Shown here in pieces: positions 9,504-18,401 of a stretch of 64,000 bases of DNA. The DNA is from PALSA-1296 sp038322815. Lineage in GTDB: Bacteria > Bacteroidota > Ignavibacteria > Palsa-1295. Made by a program: the position numbers and the translations under genes. The first letter of the stretch is position 1. Every line of letters begins with the position of its first letter. Location: assembly GCA_038322815.1 (NCBI GenBank), contig JBBQGG010000003.1:27813-91812 (forward strand). The letters run 5' to 3'. Under the pieces are notes generated by a model. The model saw nothing but the letters and a program-made list of their open reading frames with translations. It was not told where the DNA came from and searched no databases.

Positions 9504-10643
9504 ATGAAACCACGCAAGACTGCAGACATTAGTCTGTTCTTAACGGTGACGGGCTTGCTGCTGGCTTCTCTGGCATTCGTTTATACGGCAAGCGCATCGT
9601 TCAGCGTTGCCAAAACTGCTACAAGTGAAGGAATGCTCTTTAAACATGCGACAAAAGTAATTCTTGCGATCGCTGCGATGCTTCTTTTCACGAAGATAGA
9701 TTACCATAAATATCAACCATTCACAAAGTGGTTAATGCTTATCGCGATTCTTTTTTTGGGAGCTGTTCTTATTGTAGGACATACCGAACTTGGCGCAAAA
9801 CGATGGCTGCCTCTCGGTCCGTTTTCCTTTCAACCATCGGAGTTCGTAAAGATCGCACTTGTGCTTCATATTGCAGCGCTCTGTGCGGCGAAGAAAGAAT
9901 TCATCGGAGATTTCAAGCGATCATTCGCTCCTATGATGATCTGGACTGTTATAGCAGCCGGTTTGATCGCCAAGCAGCCGAATATGTCAAATGCAGCTGT
10001 ACTCATGATTCTCACCTTCGGAATTATGTTCGTCGCGCAGATGCCGATCAAGTATATGATGAGCACCGGAGTTGTTGCGATCTTAGGAGGCGGAATATAC
10101 CTGATGACTGCCTGGTATCGCGTTCAACGTATTCTTGCTTTCATGGGACATGATAATGAGCATACATCACGCATTGGTTATCAGACCACGCAGGCGATGA
10201 TCGCACTTGGAAATGGTGGACTTTTCGGAGTAGGGATCGGTCAATCACGGCAACGAGATTTTTATCTGCCGGAATCATACGGAGATTTTATTTACTCGGT
10301 AATCGGCGAAGAATACGGATTTATCGGCGCAGCATTTTTACTAATCGTTTTTGCTTTCATCATCATCAGAGGAGTTCAGATCGCAAAACACGCACCCGAT
10401 CCATTCGGTAGATATGTAGCATTCGGAATTACGATCATGCTCGGAGTCAACGCTTTGATCAATGCGCTTGTTAATTCAGGACTGATGCCGGTAACGGGAT
10501 TGCCGATGCCATTCGTAAGCTACGGAGGTACAAGCATGATCTTCAGTGCAGCAGCAGTTGGAATATTACTGAACATTTCAAAATATACGGAAGCGCTTCC
10601 GAATCCGAAAAAGATCAGACCTTCTCTTCGCTTCGCAGGATGA
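9504..10643 (+). CDS. ftsW: SEDS glycosyltransferase FtsW
   Basis: Septal peptidoglycan polymerase/lipid II handling protein of the SEDS family, working with the class B PBP at the head of this cluster. Ten or so membrane helices span the 379 residues. The family signature GLPMPFVSYGGTSM lies near the C-terminus, with GAKRWLPLGPFSFQPSEFVKIAL near residue 100. FtsW rather than RodA is chosen because of position between murD and murG. Its stop overlaps the murG start by 4 bases, implying translational coupling. Confidence 0.94.
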   Translation: MKPRKTADISLFLTVTGLLLASLAFVYTASASFSVAKTATSEGMLFKHATKVILAIAAMLLFTKIDYHKYQPFTKWLMLIAILFLGAVLIVGHTELGAKRWLPLGPFSFQPSEFVKIALVLHIAALCAAKKEFIGDFKRSFAPMMIWTVIAAGLIAKQPNMSNAAVLMILTFGIMFVAQMPIKYMMSTGVVAILGGGIYLMTAWYRVQRILAFMGHDNEHTSRIGYQTTQAMIALGNGGLFGVGIGQSRQRDFYLPESYGDFIYSVIGEEYGFIGAAFLLIVFAFIIIRGVQIAKHAPDPFGRYVAFGITIMLGVNALINALVNSGLMPVTGLPMPFVSYGGTSMIFSAAAVGILLNISKYTEALPNPKKIRPSLRFAG

Positions 10644-11740
10644 AACAGAAAGCAATCGTCATAGCATCAGGCGGCACAGGCGGACATTTATATCCGACGA
10701 TAGCCGTTGCTGAAAGAATCAGAGCGACTCATCCTGAAATACGAATTGTTTTTGTCGGAACGCCGAATCGCATCGAAGCAAGAGAAGTACCGAAAGCAGG
10801 ATTTGAATTCAGACCTATTACGATCAGCGCACCGGGAAAATCGCCTGCTCAGCTATTGCAATTTCCTTTCCAATATCAACGTGCTTATTGGAAATCACAA
10901 GCGATTCTGCAAGAGCTTGATGCGGAAGTGTTCTTAGGCGGCGGTGCATATTTAAGTGTACCTGTTGCATTCGCAGCGAGAAGAAAAAGAATACCTATTG
11001 CTCTTTTAGAAATTAATGCTGTAGTTGGCAGGGCAAATAAAGTGCTTTCACGGATCGCGGATAAAATTTTCTTGAGTTATCCGGAAGCGGAAAGTGAATT
11101 CAGGGATGTGTTGAAAAAGAAATTGGAGATCATCGGTACGCCAGTTCGCACATCGCTTGGGGAAAAGATGGATTCACAAGAAGCCCGAAAATATTTTGGG
11201 CTTGACCCAAATAAGAAAACACTTCTTGTTTTCGGCGGATCACTTGGCGCACGTTCGCTTAATGAAGTCATGGTGCATTCAGCGAAGAGATTTTTAGAAA
11301 CAGGAATGAATTTGATCTGGCAGACCGGTGCCTCGGCAAATATTTCCGAAATCAGGAATGAGTTTGAATCCGTAAGCAATATTTGTATTTCAGATTTCAT
11401 TTCAGAAATGCCGATTGCTTATGCTGCGGCTGATCTTGTAGTTTCACGTGCAGGGGCATCGACGCTTGCCGAGCTGGCGACGCTCGGCAAGCCAGCAGTA
11501 CTTGTTCCCTATCCGCTTGCAGTAAAAAATCACCAGGAAATAAATGCCCAAGCTTATGAATCTTCAGGCGCAGCAAAGGTGATTCATGATTCCGAACTTG
11601 CTTCATATTTTGAGTCCATAGTGCTCGAACTCATGGGCGACGATGAGCAAAGGAAAAAAATGTCAGAAAAAATGCGAACAAGGGAGAACATTACTGCCCG
11701 AAATGTTGTAGCACTGTGGCTGATCCATCATTGTATTTAA
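10640..11740 (+). CDS. murG: UDP-GlcNAc:lipid I GlcNAc transferase MurG
   Basis: Peripheral membrane GT28 glycosyltransferase converting lipid I to lipid II. The glycine-rich N-terminal loop SGGTGGHLYPTIAVAE is complete, and the C-terminal donor domain has FGGSLGARSLN, ISEMPIAYAAADLVVSRAGASTLAEL and PLAVKNHQ. Normal length (366). The ATG overlaps the ftsW stop (ATGA). Confidence 0.95.
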   Translation: MKQKAIVIASGGTGGHLYPTIAVAERIRATHPEIRIVFVGTPNRIEAREVPKAGFEFRPITISAPGKSPAQLLQFPFQYQRAYWKSQAILQELDAEVFLGGGAYLSVPVAFAARRKRIPIALLEINAVVGRANKVLSRIADKIFLSYPEAESEFRDVLKKKLEIIGTPVRTSLGEKMDSQEARKYFGLDPNKKTLLVFGGSLGARSLNEVMVHSAKRFLETGMNLIWQTGASANISEIRNEFESVSNICISDFISEMPIAYAAADLVVSRAGASTLAELATLGKPAVLVPYPLAVKNHQEINAQAYESSGAAKVIHDSELASYFESIVLELMGDDEQRKKMSEKMRTRENITARNVVALWLIHHCI

Positions 11741-11756
11741 TTTTGGGGCATAGCAG

Positions 11757-12251
11757 ATGAACGAAGCACATAATACATACAAATATAATTACAGATTTCT
11801 TTACCAATCGATCGCCGTCTATGCGACGACGCTTGCCGGATATATCCTTATCCGCGGGTTATTGATAGAGAAAGAGTTTACGCATATTTTTCGTGACCCT
11901 GTCATTTACCTTCTTTGTGCTATCATTATTTTCTCTGCTCTTGCTGTAGTCTATAATGCTGCCATGAAGCGGCATATCGAGATCACCAAAGATAATTTGC
12001 ATCTGAGGGGAGCGCTTCGAGAAATTACGATCGACAGAGAAAAAGTGCGAAGTGTCCGTATCGGTATTGAAAGACAAAGAGGGTTTATTCCTCATACACG
12101 CATTATAACAATATTTCTGAAAGATCGGCGCAGACCGGCTTGGATCCGAACCTACAATTTTGAGCGCAGCGAAGAGTTATATCTTGCGATAAAAAAATGG
12201 TCAGGTGATCTGCTCTCTGAGCGACCCCGCAGAAGGAGACGCAGTGCCTAA
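11757..12251 (+). CDS. Small membrane protein with PH-like domain, within the dcw cluster
   Basis: 164 residues: a short N-terminal tail, two membrane helices (about 19-35 and 45-65), then a basic cytoplasmic domain (TKDNLHLRGALREITIDREKVRSVRI) resembling the beta-strand pattern of bacterial PH-like (YdbT/YvbH-type) domains, ending in an arginine-rich tail. I do not recognise a named family. It lies 16 bp after murG and overlaps the murC start by 8 bases, so it belongs to the operon. A cell-division or membrane-organising role is inferred from context only. Confidence 0.75.
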   Translation: MNEAHNTYKYNYRFLYQSIAVYATTLAGYILIRGLLIEKEFTHIFRDPVIYLLCAIIIFSALAVVYNAAMKRHIEITKDNLHLRGALREITIDREKVRSVRIGIERQRGFIPHTRIITIFLKDRRRPAWIRTYNFERSEELYLAIKKWSGDLLSERPRRRRRSA

Positions 12252-13698
12252 CACGCATTTCATCGGTATCGGAGGAGCGGGAATGAGCGGACTGGCAGAA
12301 ATTTTGCTTGAACGTGACATGCAGGTTTCCGGAAGCGACCTTGCCGAATCGGATAAAACAAAAGAACTTCGTAAACTCGGAGCAAAAGTTTCTATTGGTC
12401 ATAAAGCAGAAAATATTCCTAAAGATACCCATCTCGTCATTTATACTTCTGCAATAAAGTCAAGTAAGAATATTGAATTTGAAGAAGCTGAAAAGAGAGG
12501 CATCAGAACTATCCGTCGTGCAGATTATTTAGGAGAGTTGACCAAAGGCCACAAGTTAATAGCAGTAGCGGGTACACATGGCAAAACAACAACGACAGCA
12601 ATGATCGCTCATGTTTTGCTCGAAGCGGGACTTGATCCTTTTGTTTCAGTCGGTGCGCGAGTTCGTGAACTGGGTATGAAAAATTCAAGAGCCGGAGATA
12701 GATCGCTTGCTCTTGTAGAAGCAGATGAATATGACAGAAGTTTTTTAGCGCTTTTGCCGTTCATTGCTGTTCTGACTACCCTTGAAACAGAGCATCTTGA
12801 TATTTATAAAGATATTACCGATCTTCAGGACGCTTTCATCACGTTTACTAATCATTCAGCACAACCGGCTGAGCAAGGATTTGCGATTGTTAATATAGAT
12901 GATCAGCCGCTTCGTGAAATTTTAGGCAGATTACGTAAGCATATCGTCACTTTCGGAATTAAATCTTTAGAAGCAAAATACCGCGGGTCAGAAATTCAAG
13001 CAGATGGTTTGGGAACACAGTGCATGATTCATCGCGGCGGCGATACTCTCGGAGAACTGACGCTTCAGATCCCCGGAGAGCATAATATTAAAAATGCATT
13101 AGCGACTATTGCCGTTGCAGAAGTTCTTGCAATTCCATTTGAAATCGTACGCAAAGCACTCAGTACATTTATCGGTGCCGAGCGACGAAGCGAAATTATC
13201 GGTGAAGCAAATGGCATTCTTGTTATCGATGATTATGCGCATCATCCGACGGAAGTTCGTGCAACGTTAACAGCACTTCGTTTGGGTTATCCGGGAAGAA
13301 GGATCGTAGCGGCATTCCAACCGCATACTTTCACGCGGACAAGAGACTTTGCAAAAGACTTTGCAGAAGTATTTTCCGAATCTGCTGACGTTTTAATGCT
13401 TTTAGATGTTTACCCCGCTCGCGAACAGCCGATTGAGGGAGTTTCAAGCGAACTCATCTTGAATGCTAGTCGTGAATTAGGAATGACACAGTGTACTATC
13501 ATCGGAAGCCTCGATCAATTGCCGGAGCGAATGGCAGAAATTGCAAAAAAGGGTGACATCCTCATCACTCTTGGCGCAGGATCTATTACTGATGCTGCTC
13601 CAAAAATTTTAAATGTAATAAAGGGGTTTGGTGCCGTGTCAGATAATGGCAGAGTTCGTAACGATAGAATAAGACACCGCGAGAAAATAGCAACTTGA
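12244..13698 (+). CDS. murC: UDP-N-acetylmuramate:L-alanine ligase MurC
   Basis: First Mur ligase of the pathway, adding L-Ala to UDP-MurNAc. THFIGIGGAGMSGLAEIL opens the nucleotide domain, the ATP loop is GTHGKTTTT near residue 110 and EADEYDRSFL is the following family motif. I place the start at the GTG at 12244 because AGAAGGAGA lies 4-5 bases upstream and the protein then begins directly at the conserved GIGG region. An earlier in-frame start at 12205 would add 13 residues not expected in MurC. The end overlaps the next gene by one base (TGATG). Confidence 0.95.
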   Translation: MPNTHFIGIGGAGMSGLAEILLERDMQVSGSDLAESDKTKELRKLGAKVSIGHKAENIPKDTHLVIYTSAIKSSKNIEFEEAEKRGIRTIRRADYLGELTKGHKLIAVAGTHGKTTTTAMIAHVLLEAGLDPFVSVGARVRELGMKNSRAGDRSLALVEADEYDRSFLALLPFIAVLTTLETEHLDIYKDITDLQDAFITFTNHSAQPAEQGFAIVNIDDQPLREILGRLRKHIVTFGIKSLEAKYRGSEIQADGLGTQCMIHRGGDTLGELTLQIPGEHNIKNALATIAVAEVLAIPFEIVRKALSTFIGAERRSEIIGEANGILVIDDYAHHPTEVRATLTALRLGYPGRRIVAAFQPHTFTRTRDFAKDFAEVFSESADVLMLLDVYPAREQPIEGVSSELILNASRELGMTQCTIIGSLDQLPERMAEIAKKGDILITLGAGSITDAAPKILNVIKGFGAVSDNGRVRNDRIRHREKIAT

Positions 13699-14813
13699 TG
13701 GCAAAGGTAAATAAAAAATTTGTAACTGTTTCATGGAGATCAGGCCGCGAACCTGTGGATGATATGTTCTGGTGCGAAGCGGAATATGATGGCGCATGGA
13801 CGAATATTACTACTGTCGATAGATTGCGCTCCCGCCGTGAAGTCGTCGAACGTGTTACGGAGTTAGATCAAGCACTTATCGGATTCGATTTCGCTTTTAG
13901 CTTTCCCAAACCTTTTATCGAATTTCTTGTGGCCGAAGGAATTTCCGGCGGATGGCAAGCGATCGCAAAAAAACTTCGTGATGATCTGAAAAAAAATACC
14001 GATGACGGAGTTCGCCTCTGGATCGAATTAATGGGCAAGTATCGCGAATCAAGTCTTGAACCTATCGAAGAAGCTGACAGCTATTCTCGAAGGGGCGCAC
14101 CGCCAAGCCGTGACGGAAGAAGAAGTTTTGGACGCGAAATACCTGCTCCCTATGAGCGCCGCTCGCTTGCCGAGCGCTTCCGCAGAATCGATATGATCTT
14201 AAAACGTAAAGATCCTGAAGGTATTGCAAGTGTGCTTGGTATTAGATATAATAAACTCACAACGCGTTACGAATTTACCGATAGCGACAGCCGCGGACGA
14301 GCAACACTCCTTGGGATTGCAATGCTTGAACAGCTTCGAGAAGCAAAACCGGAAATTGCGATCTGGCCTTTTATGAAACCTGCAGCGGTAACGGCAGTAG
14401 AGATATTCCCAAAAATGTTTACACGTTTAGCCGGAAGTGATGCAGAAACGCTTAAAAAATTCTTCGATGTTGAAGAAGATAACGGGCTTTTTGTTTCGCG
14501 CGAAGTTAGAGAGCTAGTGTATGCAAATCCGAAAGCGCATGATCTGGTTTTCGCACTGTTGAGCATTATTAAGGCTGAGCGTCGCGAAGATAAAATGTTC
14601 AGACCGCTTCGTGATTACCGTGATTATTTTTATGATACAGATGGCATCAAAGCTGAGGGTTGGGCGTATGGCATAGGATTCAAAGAGCCGGAAAAGAAAA
14701 ATGAAAGTATTGAAGTAACGGCTGCACAGCCTATTGAAGCTTTAGCACAACCTGTAGAAATGACTGAACAAGTCATCACAGAAACCTCAGTAGAAGCCTC
14801 ATCACCATTGTAA
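13698..14813 (+). CDS. Uncharacterised protein, DUF429/RNase H-like in style, in the dcw cluster
   Basis: 371 residues, not confidently recognised. The first third (FVTVSWRSGR, then ALIGFDFAFSFP, then EFLVAEGI) resembles the DUF429 group of predicted RNase H-fold proteins, where a beta-strand with GFDF/GIDAP precedes the active-site region. A low-complexity arginine/serine stretch follows (about 135-160), then AIWPFMKPAAVTAVEIFPKMFTR, again DUF429-like, and an acidic C-terminal tail. The ATG at 13698 shares a base with the murC stop (TGATG); a TTG one codon earlier is possible. It sits 2 bp before murB, so it is co-transcribed with wall synthesis genes. The biological role is unknown. Confidence 0.75.
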   Translation: MAKVNKKFVTVSWRSGREPVDDMFWCEAEYDGAWTNITTVDRLRSRREVVERVTELDQALIGFDFAFSFPKPFIEFLVAEGISGGWQAIAKKLRDDLKKNTDDGVRLWIELMGKYRESSLEPIEEADSYSRRGAPPSRDGRRSFGREIPAPYERRSLAERFRRIDMILKRKDPEGIASVLGIRYNKLTTRYEFTDSDSRGRATLLGIAMLEQLREAKPEIAIWPFMKPAAVTAVEIFPKMFTRLAGSDAETLKKFFDVEEDNGLFVSREVRELVYANPKAHDLVFALLSIIKAERREDKMFRPLRDYRDYFYDTDGIKAEGWAYGIGFKEPEKKNESIEVTAAQPIEALAQPVEMTEQVITETSVEASSPL

Positions 14814-14815
14814 AC

Positions 14816-15736
14816 GTGACAGTTGTCCAAGAACTTTCATCACTCATCAAAGGAAGCGTAAAAGAGAACACCCCTCTCGCTCCCTTCAGTACTTTTCGTA
14901 TTGGCGGCGCAGCAAAAATTTTCGCAGAACCTGTTTCGATCGATGATGTTCTAAAAATTCAATCGTTCGTCCTCAAATATCATCTACCGCTTTTCATTCT
15001 TGGTAACGGCTCCAACATTATCATAAGCGATGACGGATGGGATGGTGTTGTCATGAATCTTGAAACAGGATTTAATAAACTTGAGTATTCCGAAGGAATC
15101 GTTACTGCCCGATCCGGTGTAAAAATGGCAACATTTGTGGATTTTTCAATTCGTAATAAACGTCAGGGAGTTGAGATGCTTGCAGGAATTCCTGCAACGA
15201 TCGGCGGCGCAGTTTGGATGAATGCAGGATGTTATGGCGGCGAAACGAGCGATCATCTTCTTGATGTCCAGCTTATTCGTGATGGGAAATATATTTCTAT
15301 TACTAAATTAGAATGTGGGTTTGAGTATCGACATTCAGGATTTAAAAAAAAGGATATCATTCTTGGCGCACGGTTTCTAATGGGTGAAGGTGATCCAAAT
15401 ACGATGCGTGAGATTAAAATAAAACATCTCAAGCATCGCAATGAAGTACAGCCCGTCAATCTTCCGAATTGCGGCTCGGTTTTTAAAAATCCGAAACCAA
15501 GATTTAGTGCTGAGTTGATAGAAGCAGCCGGGTTAAAAGCTATGCAAATTGGCGGAGCACAGATTAGTCCGATGCATGCAAATTTTATAGTCAATATCAG
15601 CAACGCTAAAGCAGCAGATGTTATATCACTTATGAATCATGCCAGAAAAAAAGTTTTTGAGATGGCAGGTATTATCTTAGAGCCGGAAGTCCAGCTTATC
15701 GGCTTTAAGGAGAATCCGATCCTTCCTCTGCAATAA
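14816..15736 (+). CDS. murB: UDP-N-acetylenolpyruvoylglucosamine reductase MurB
   Basis: FAD- and NADPH-dependent reductase forming UDP-MurNAc. The FAD-binding PCMH-type region shows NTPLAPFSTFRIGGAAK and ILGNGSNIIISD. GIPATIGGAVWMNAG and GSVFKNP (with the catalytic serine) follow. Length 306 fits the shorter type II MurB. It starts at GTG, 2 bp after the preceding gene, and ends before a 99-bp gap containing no recognisable gene. Confidence 0.95.
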   Translation: MTVVQELSSLIKGSVKENTPLAPFSTFRIGGAAKIFAEPVSIDDVLKIQSFVLKYHLPLFILGNGSNIIISDDGWDGVVMNLETGFNKLEYSEGIVTARSGVKMATFVDFSIRNKRQGVEMLAGIPATIGGAVWMNAGCYGGETSDHLLDVQLIRDGKYISITKLECGFEYRHSGFKKKDIILGARFLMGEGDPNTMREIKIKHLKHRNEVQPVNLPNCGSVFKNPKPRFSAELIEAAGLKAMQIGGAQISPMHANFIVNISNAKAADVISLMNHARKKVFEMAGIILEPEVQLIGFKENPILPLQ

Positions 15737-15835
15737 TCTTATCCCCTGCGCCTACGGAGGCAATTTCCTTACTGAATTTCATTTCTTCATTAAACATGCT
15801 TTCTGCATGGATGCGCATATTACAAATACAGCGCA

Positions 15836-16867
15836 TTGCAATTTCATATACATAATAAGAATTCTGCGCCGTTAGGCTCCGAAGAGTCGCGCGGGTACTC
15901 GCCTATGCACGAAGCTCGTCCATTGGATGAATTTGAAGAATTTGCACCGCCAATCGCAGAAGAGACAGAGGAGTCGCACGGCTGGAGATCATCGAGACGC
16001 GTGCCGATAATTCTTTTTTGCAGCGCAATACTTTTATTTTTTGGTATTACGTATATTGCCAAGAACTTTCAGTCAGAAGAAAATCTACAAGGAATAATAG
16101 TCGAAGGAAACGCTTCACTGCTTACAAGTGAAGTAACATCGCTTGCAGCGATTGATACGAAACAAAAATTTTATGATATCGACCTTCGTCAGGTTGAGCA
16201 GCGAATTGAGAAGCATGGTCTCGTGCGCCATGCCATCTTGCGGCGTGAATCGCATCCGAATAGGATTGTGATCCACATAGATGAGCGCGAACCAATTGCT
16301 ATGATACGTTCACAATCAGGCGAGCCAATCCTCGTTGATCGCGAGTACAGATTTTTCCTACCGAAAAGGCTTTCGGGTTTGAAGGATCCGGATAAGCTTT
16401 TATCAGTGCCGCTTTTGGGTGGAATAACTGAGCGCGATACGGCAGTTATTTTTCAGATGGCAAAAATGATTCAAATGATTCGCACAACAAATGAAGGTGC
16501 GTTGCATGATGCTGTCGGTGAGTTGCGGCGAACATCAACAGGTGCATTTGTCATTTATACAGCTGTAACAACAACGCCAATATTTATCGGATCGCCTCAA
16601 GATGTGCGTTTTCAGACGACACTGGAAGTTGATGCAAATAAATTGCATGACACTGAGCAAAAAGAAAGTTTATTCGCATCTCAGATCAAATTGCTTGCAT
16701 CACTTTGGAAAGATAAATTAAAAGACCAGCTTTGGAAAAGCGGAGCGATGTATATAGATGCTCGTTTTGATGGCGAGATCATTATTAAAAAGCGCGGAGC
16801 TTACGTAGCTTATGTATCGCCGATTGCAGACACAACGAAGACAAAAGTGATTGCAGCAATTCATTGA
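15836..16867 (+). CDS. ftsQ: Cell division protein FtsQ/DivIB family
   Basis: Bitopic inner-membrane divisome protein. A cytoplasmic acidic tail of about 55 residues precedes one membrane helix (about 60-77, VPIILFCSAILLFFGITYIA), then a POTRA-like domain (GIIVEGNASLLTSEVTSLA) and the FtsQ region (RHAILRRESHPNRIVIHIDEREPIAMI, then DREYRFF). Identity rests on domain layout plus position between murB and ftsA. The start is uncertain: TTG at 15836 gives the long form; the ATG at 15905 is a good alternative. Confidence 0.85.
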   Translation: MQFHIHNKNSAPLGSEESRGYSPMHEARPLDEFEEFAPPIAEETEESHGWRSSRRVPIILFCSAILLFFGITYIAKNFQSEENLQGIIVEGNASLLTSEVTSLAAIDTKQKFYDIDLRQVEQRIEKHGLVRHAILRRESHPNRIVIHIDEREPIAMIRSQSGEPILVDREYRFFLPKRLSGLKDPDKLLSVPLLGGITERDTAVIFQMAKMIQMIRTTNEGALHDAVGELRRTSTGAFVIYTAVTTTPIFIGSPQDVRFQTTLEVDANKLHDTEQKESLFASQIKLLASLWKDKLKDQLWKSGAMYIDARFDGEIIIKKRGAYVAYVSPIADTTKTKVIAAIH

Positions 16868-16936
16868 TTGAAGTAAGACGTACGGACTGAAGCACGTCTC
16901 ACTGGAGAAAAAGATTTTTATTTACTTGATATTCTT

Positions 16937-18313
16937 ATGGCATACAACGAACAAAACGGAAATTATCAAAAACCGTCGTCGCTGACATCAGCTCCGATGC
17001 ACGGACTGCCCGGTAACCTTGAACCGGGGAAAGTGATCGTTGGTCTCGATATAGGGACGACGAAGGTCTGCGCAATAGTCGCTGCGATCTCGCTTAACGA
17101 GCCGCATACGATGACGATCCTTGGTGTCGGTACCGTTCCGGCAGAAGGATTGTCTCGGGGTGTAGTGACGAATATCGAAAAGACCGTTCGCTCTATCGAG
17201 CGCGCCGTCAGCGAAGCAGAAGCACAATCGGGTGTAAAGATTCGTGAAGTTGTCGTAGGCATTGCCGGCGATCATATTCAATCCTTTCAATCGCGCGGAG
17301 TTGTCACGATCTCAAATCCGGATAGACAGATAGGTAATGACGATATCACACGTCTGATAGAAGATACACGCCGTGTTCATTTGCCGAGTGATAGAAAAAT
17401 TCTGCATGTGATTCCGCAGGAATTTATCGTTGACGGACAAGATGGTATCTATGAACCCATCGGAATGTCAGGTGTGCGTTTGGAAGCCAGCGTACATATT
17501 ATTAACGGACTTGTCACGGCAGTTCAAAATATTTATAATTGTGTCGAGCGTGCAGGACTTCGCGTTCATGATATCGTGCTCGAGCCGCTTGCATCAAGTT
17601 ATGCAGTTCTTGATGATGAAGAAAAAGAAGTCGGCGTGGCGCTTGTGGATATTGGTGGCGGCACGACAGATATTGCCGTTTTCGAAGAAAAAACAATTCG
17701 TCATACGGCAGTTATCGGAATCGCCGGACAAAAAGTGACAGATGATATTCGCAAAGGTTTGCAAATCCTTGGCGATCAGGCAGAAAGATTAAAACGCGAA
17801 TATGGCTGCTCTGTTGTCTCGCATATTTTACGCGATGAAATTATTCAGCTTCCGGGATTATCAGGAAGAAAGCCTCGCCAGATCGAGCGTTCGCTTCTTG
17901 CCCGCATCATTCAGCCTCGTATGGAAGAGATGCTTGAATTTTCGTTCAAAGAAATCAAGCGTTCGGGTTTTGCACGTAATCTCGGTGCAGGCGTTGTGCT
18001 GACAGGCGGCGGTTCCATGATCAACAGCACTCGTGAACTTGCAGAAGCAATCTTTGATATGCCGGTAAAGATCGGTATGCCAATGGGCTTTGGAGCAGGG
18101 CTTGTCAAAGAGATCGAATCACCTGTTTATGCAACGGCAGTCGGATTAGTGCTCTATGCGTTCAAAAATACTTCTTCAACATTGCATTCATTTGTAGATG
18201 AAGAGGAGCAAGAAGAAATTCTTTCAGATGAAGAACGCCGTCTTGCAGAAGAATCAGAACGCAAGAAACCAAATGTCATGGGCAGAATGAAAGAGTGGTT
18301 TGAACATTTGTAA
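16937..18313 (+). CDS. ftsA: Cell division protein FtsA
   Basis: Actin-like ATPase that tethers FtsZ to the inner membrane. Phosphate 1 motif GLDIGTTKVCAIVA, phosphate 2 motif LVDIGGGTTDIAVF and adenosine motif VLTGGGSMI are present, as is the 1C (SHS2) domain. The last residues (MGRMKEWFEHL) form the expected amphipathic membrane-targeting helix. 458 residues, slightly long because of a glutamate-rich linker before the helix. Lies 69 bp after ftsQ and 88 bp before ftsZ. Confidence 0.96.
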   Translation: MAYNEQNGNYQKPSSLTSAPMHGLPGNLEPGKVIVGLDIGTTKVCAIVAAISLNEPHTMTILGVGTVPAEGLSRGVVTNIEKTVRSIERAVSEAEAQSGVKIREVVVGIAGDHIQSFQSRGVVTISNPDRQIGNDDITRLIEDTRRVHLPSDRKILHVIPQEFIVDGQDGIYEPIGMSGVRLEASVHIINGLVTAVQNIYNCVERAGLRVHDIVLEPLASSYAVLDDEEKEVGVALVDIGGGTTDIAVFEEKTIRHTAVIGIAGQKVTDDIRKGLQILGDQAERLKREYGCSVVSHILRDEIIQLPGLSGRKPRQIERSLLARIIQPRMEEMLEFSFKEIKRSGFARNLGAGVVLTGGGSMINSTRELAEAIFDMPVKIGMPMGFGAGLVKEIESPVYATAVGLVLYAFKNTSSTLHSFVDEEEQEEILSDEERRLAEESERKKPNVMGRMKEWFEHL

Positions 18314-18401
18314 GATCGTAATTCGCGTAAGAACACGAACTACGAAAAGAATTGAAGTAAAAAATTTTATACACATCAACTCATTTTAAGGAGTAACAGT
18401 C

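Noticed and set aside
12205..12243. Upstream in-frame start for murC
   Set aside because: The extension lies inside the preceding gene and has no family counterpart; the GTG at 12244 has a better ribosome site.
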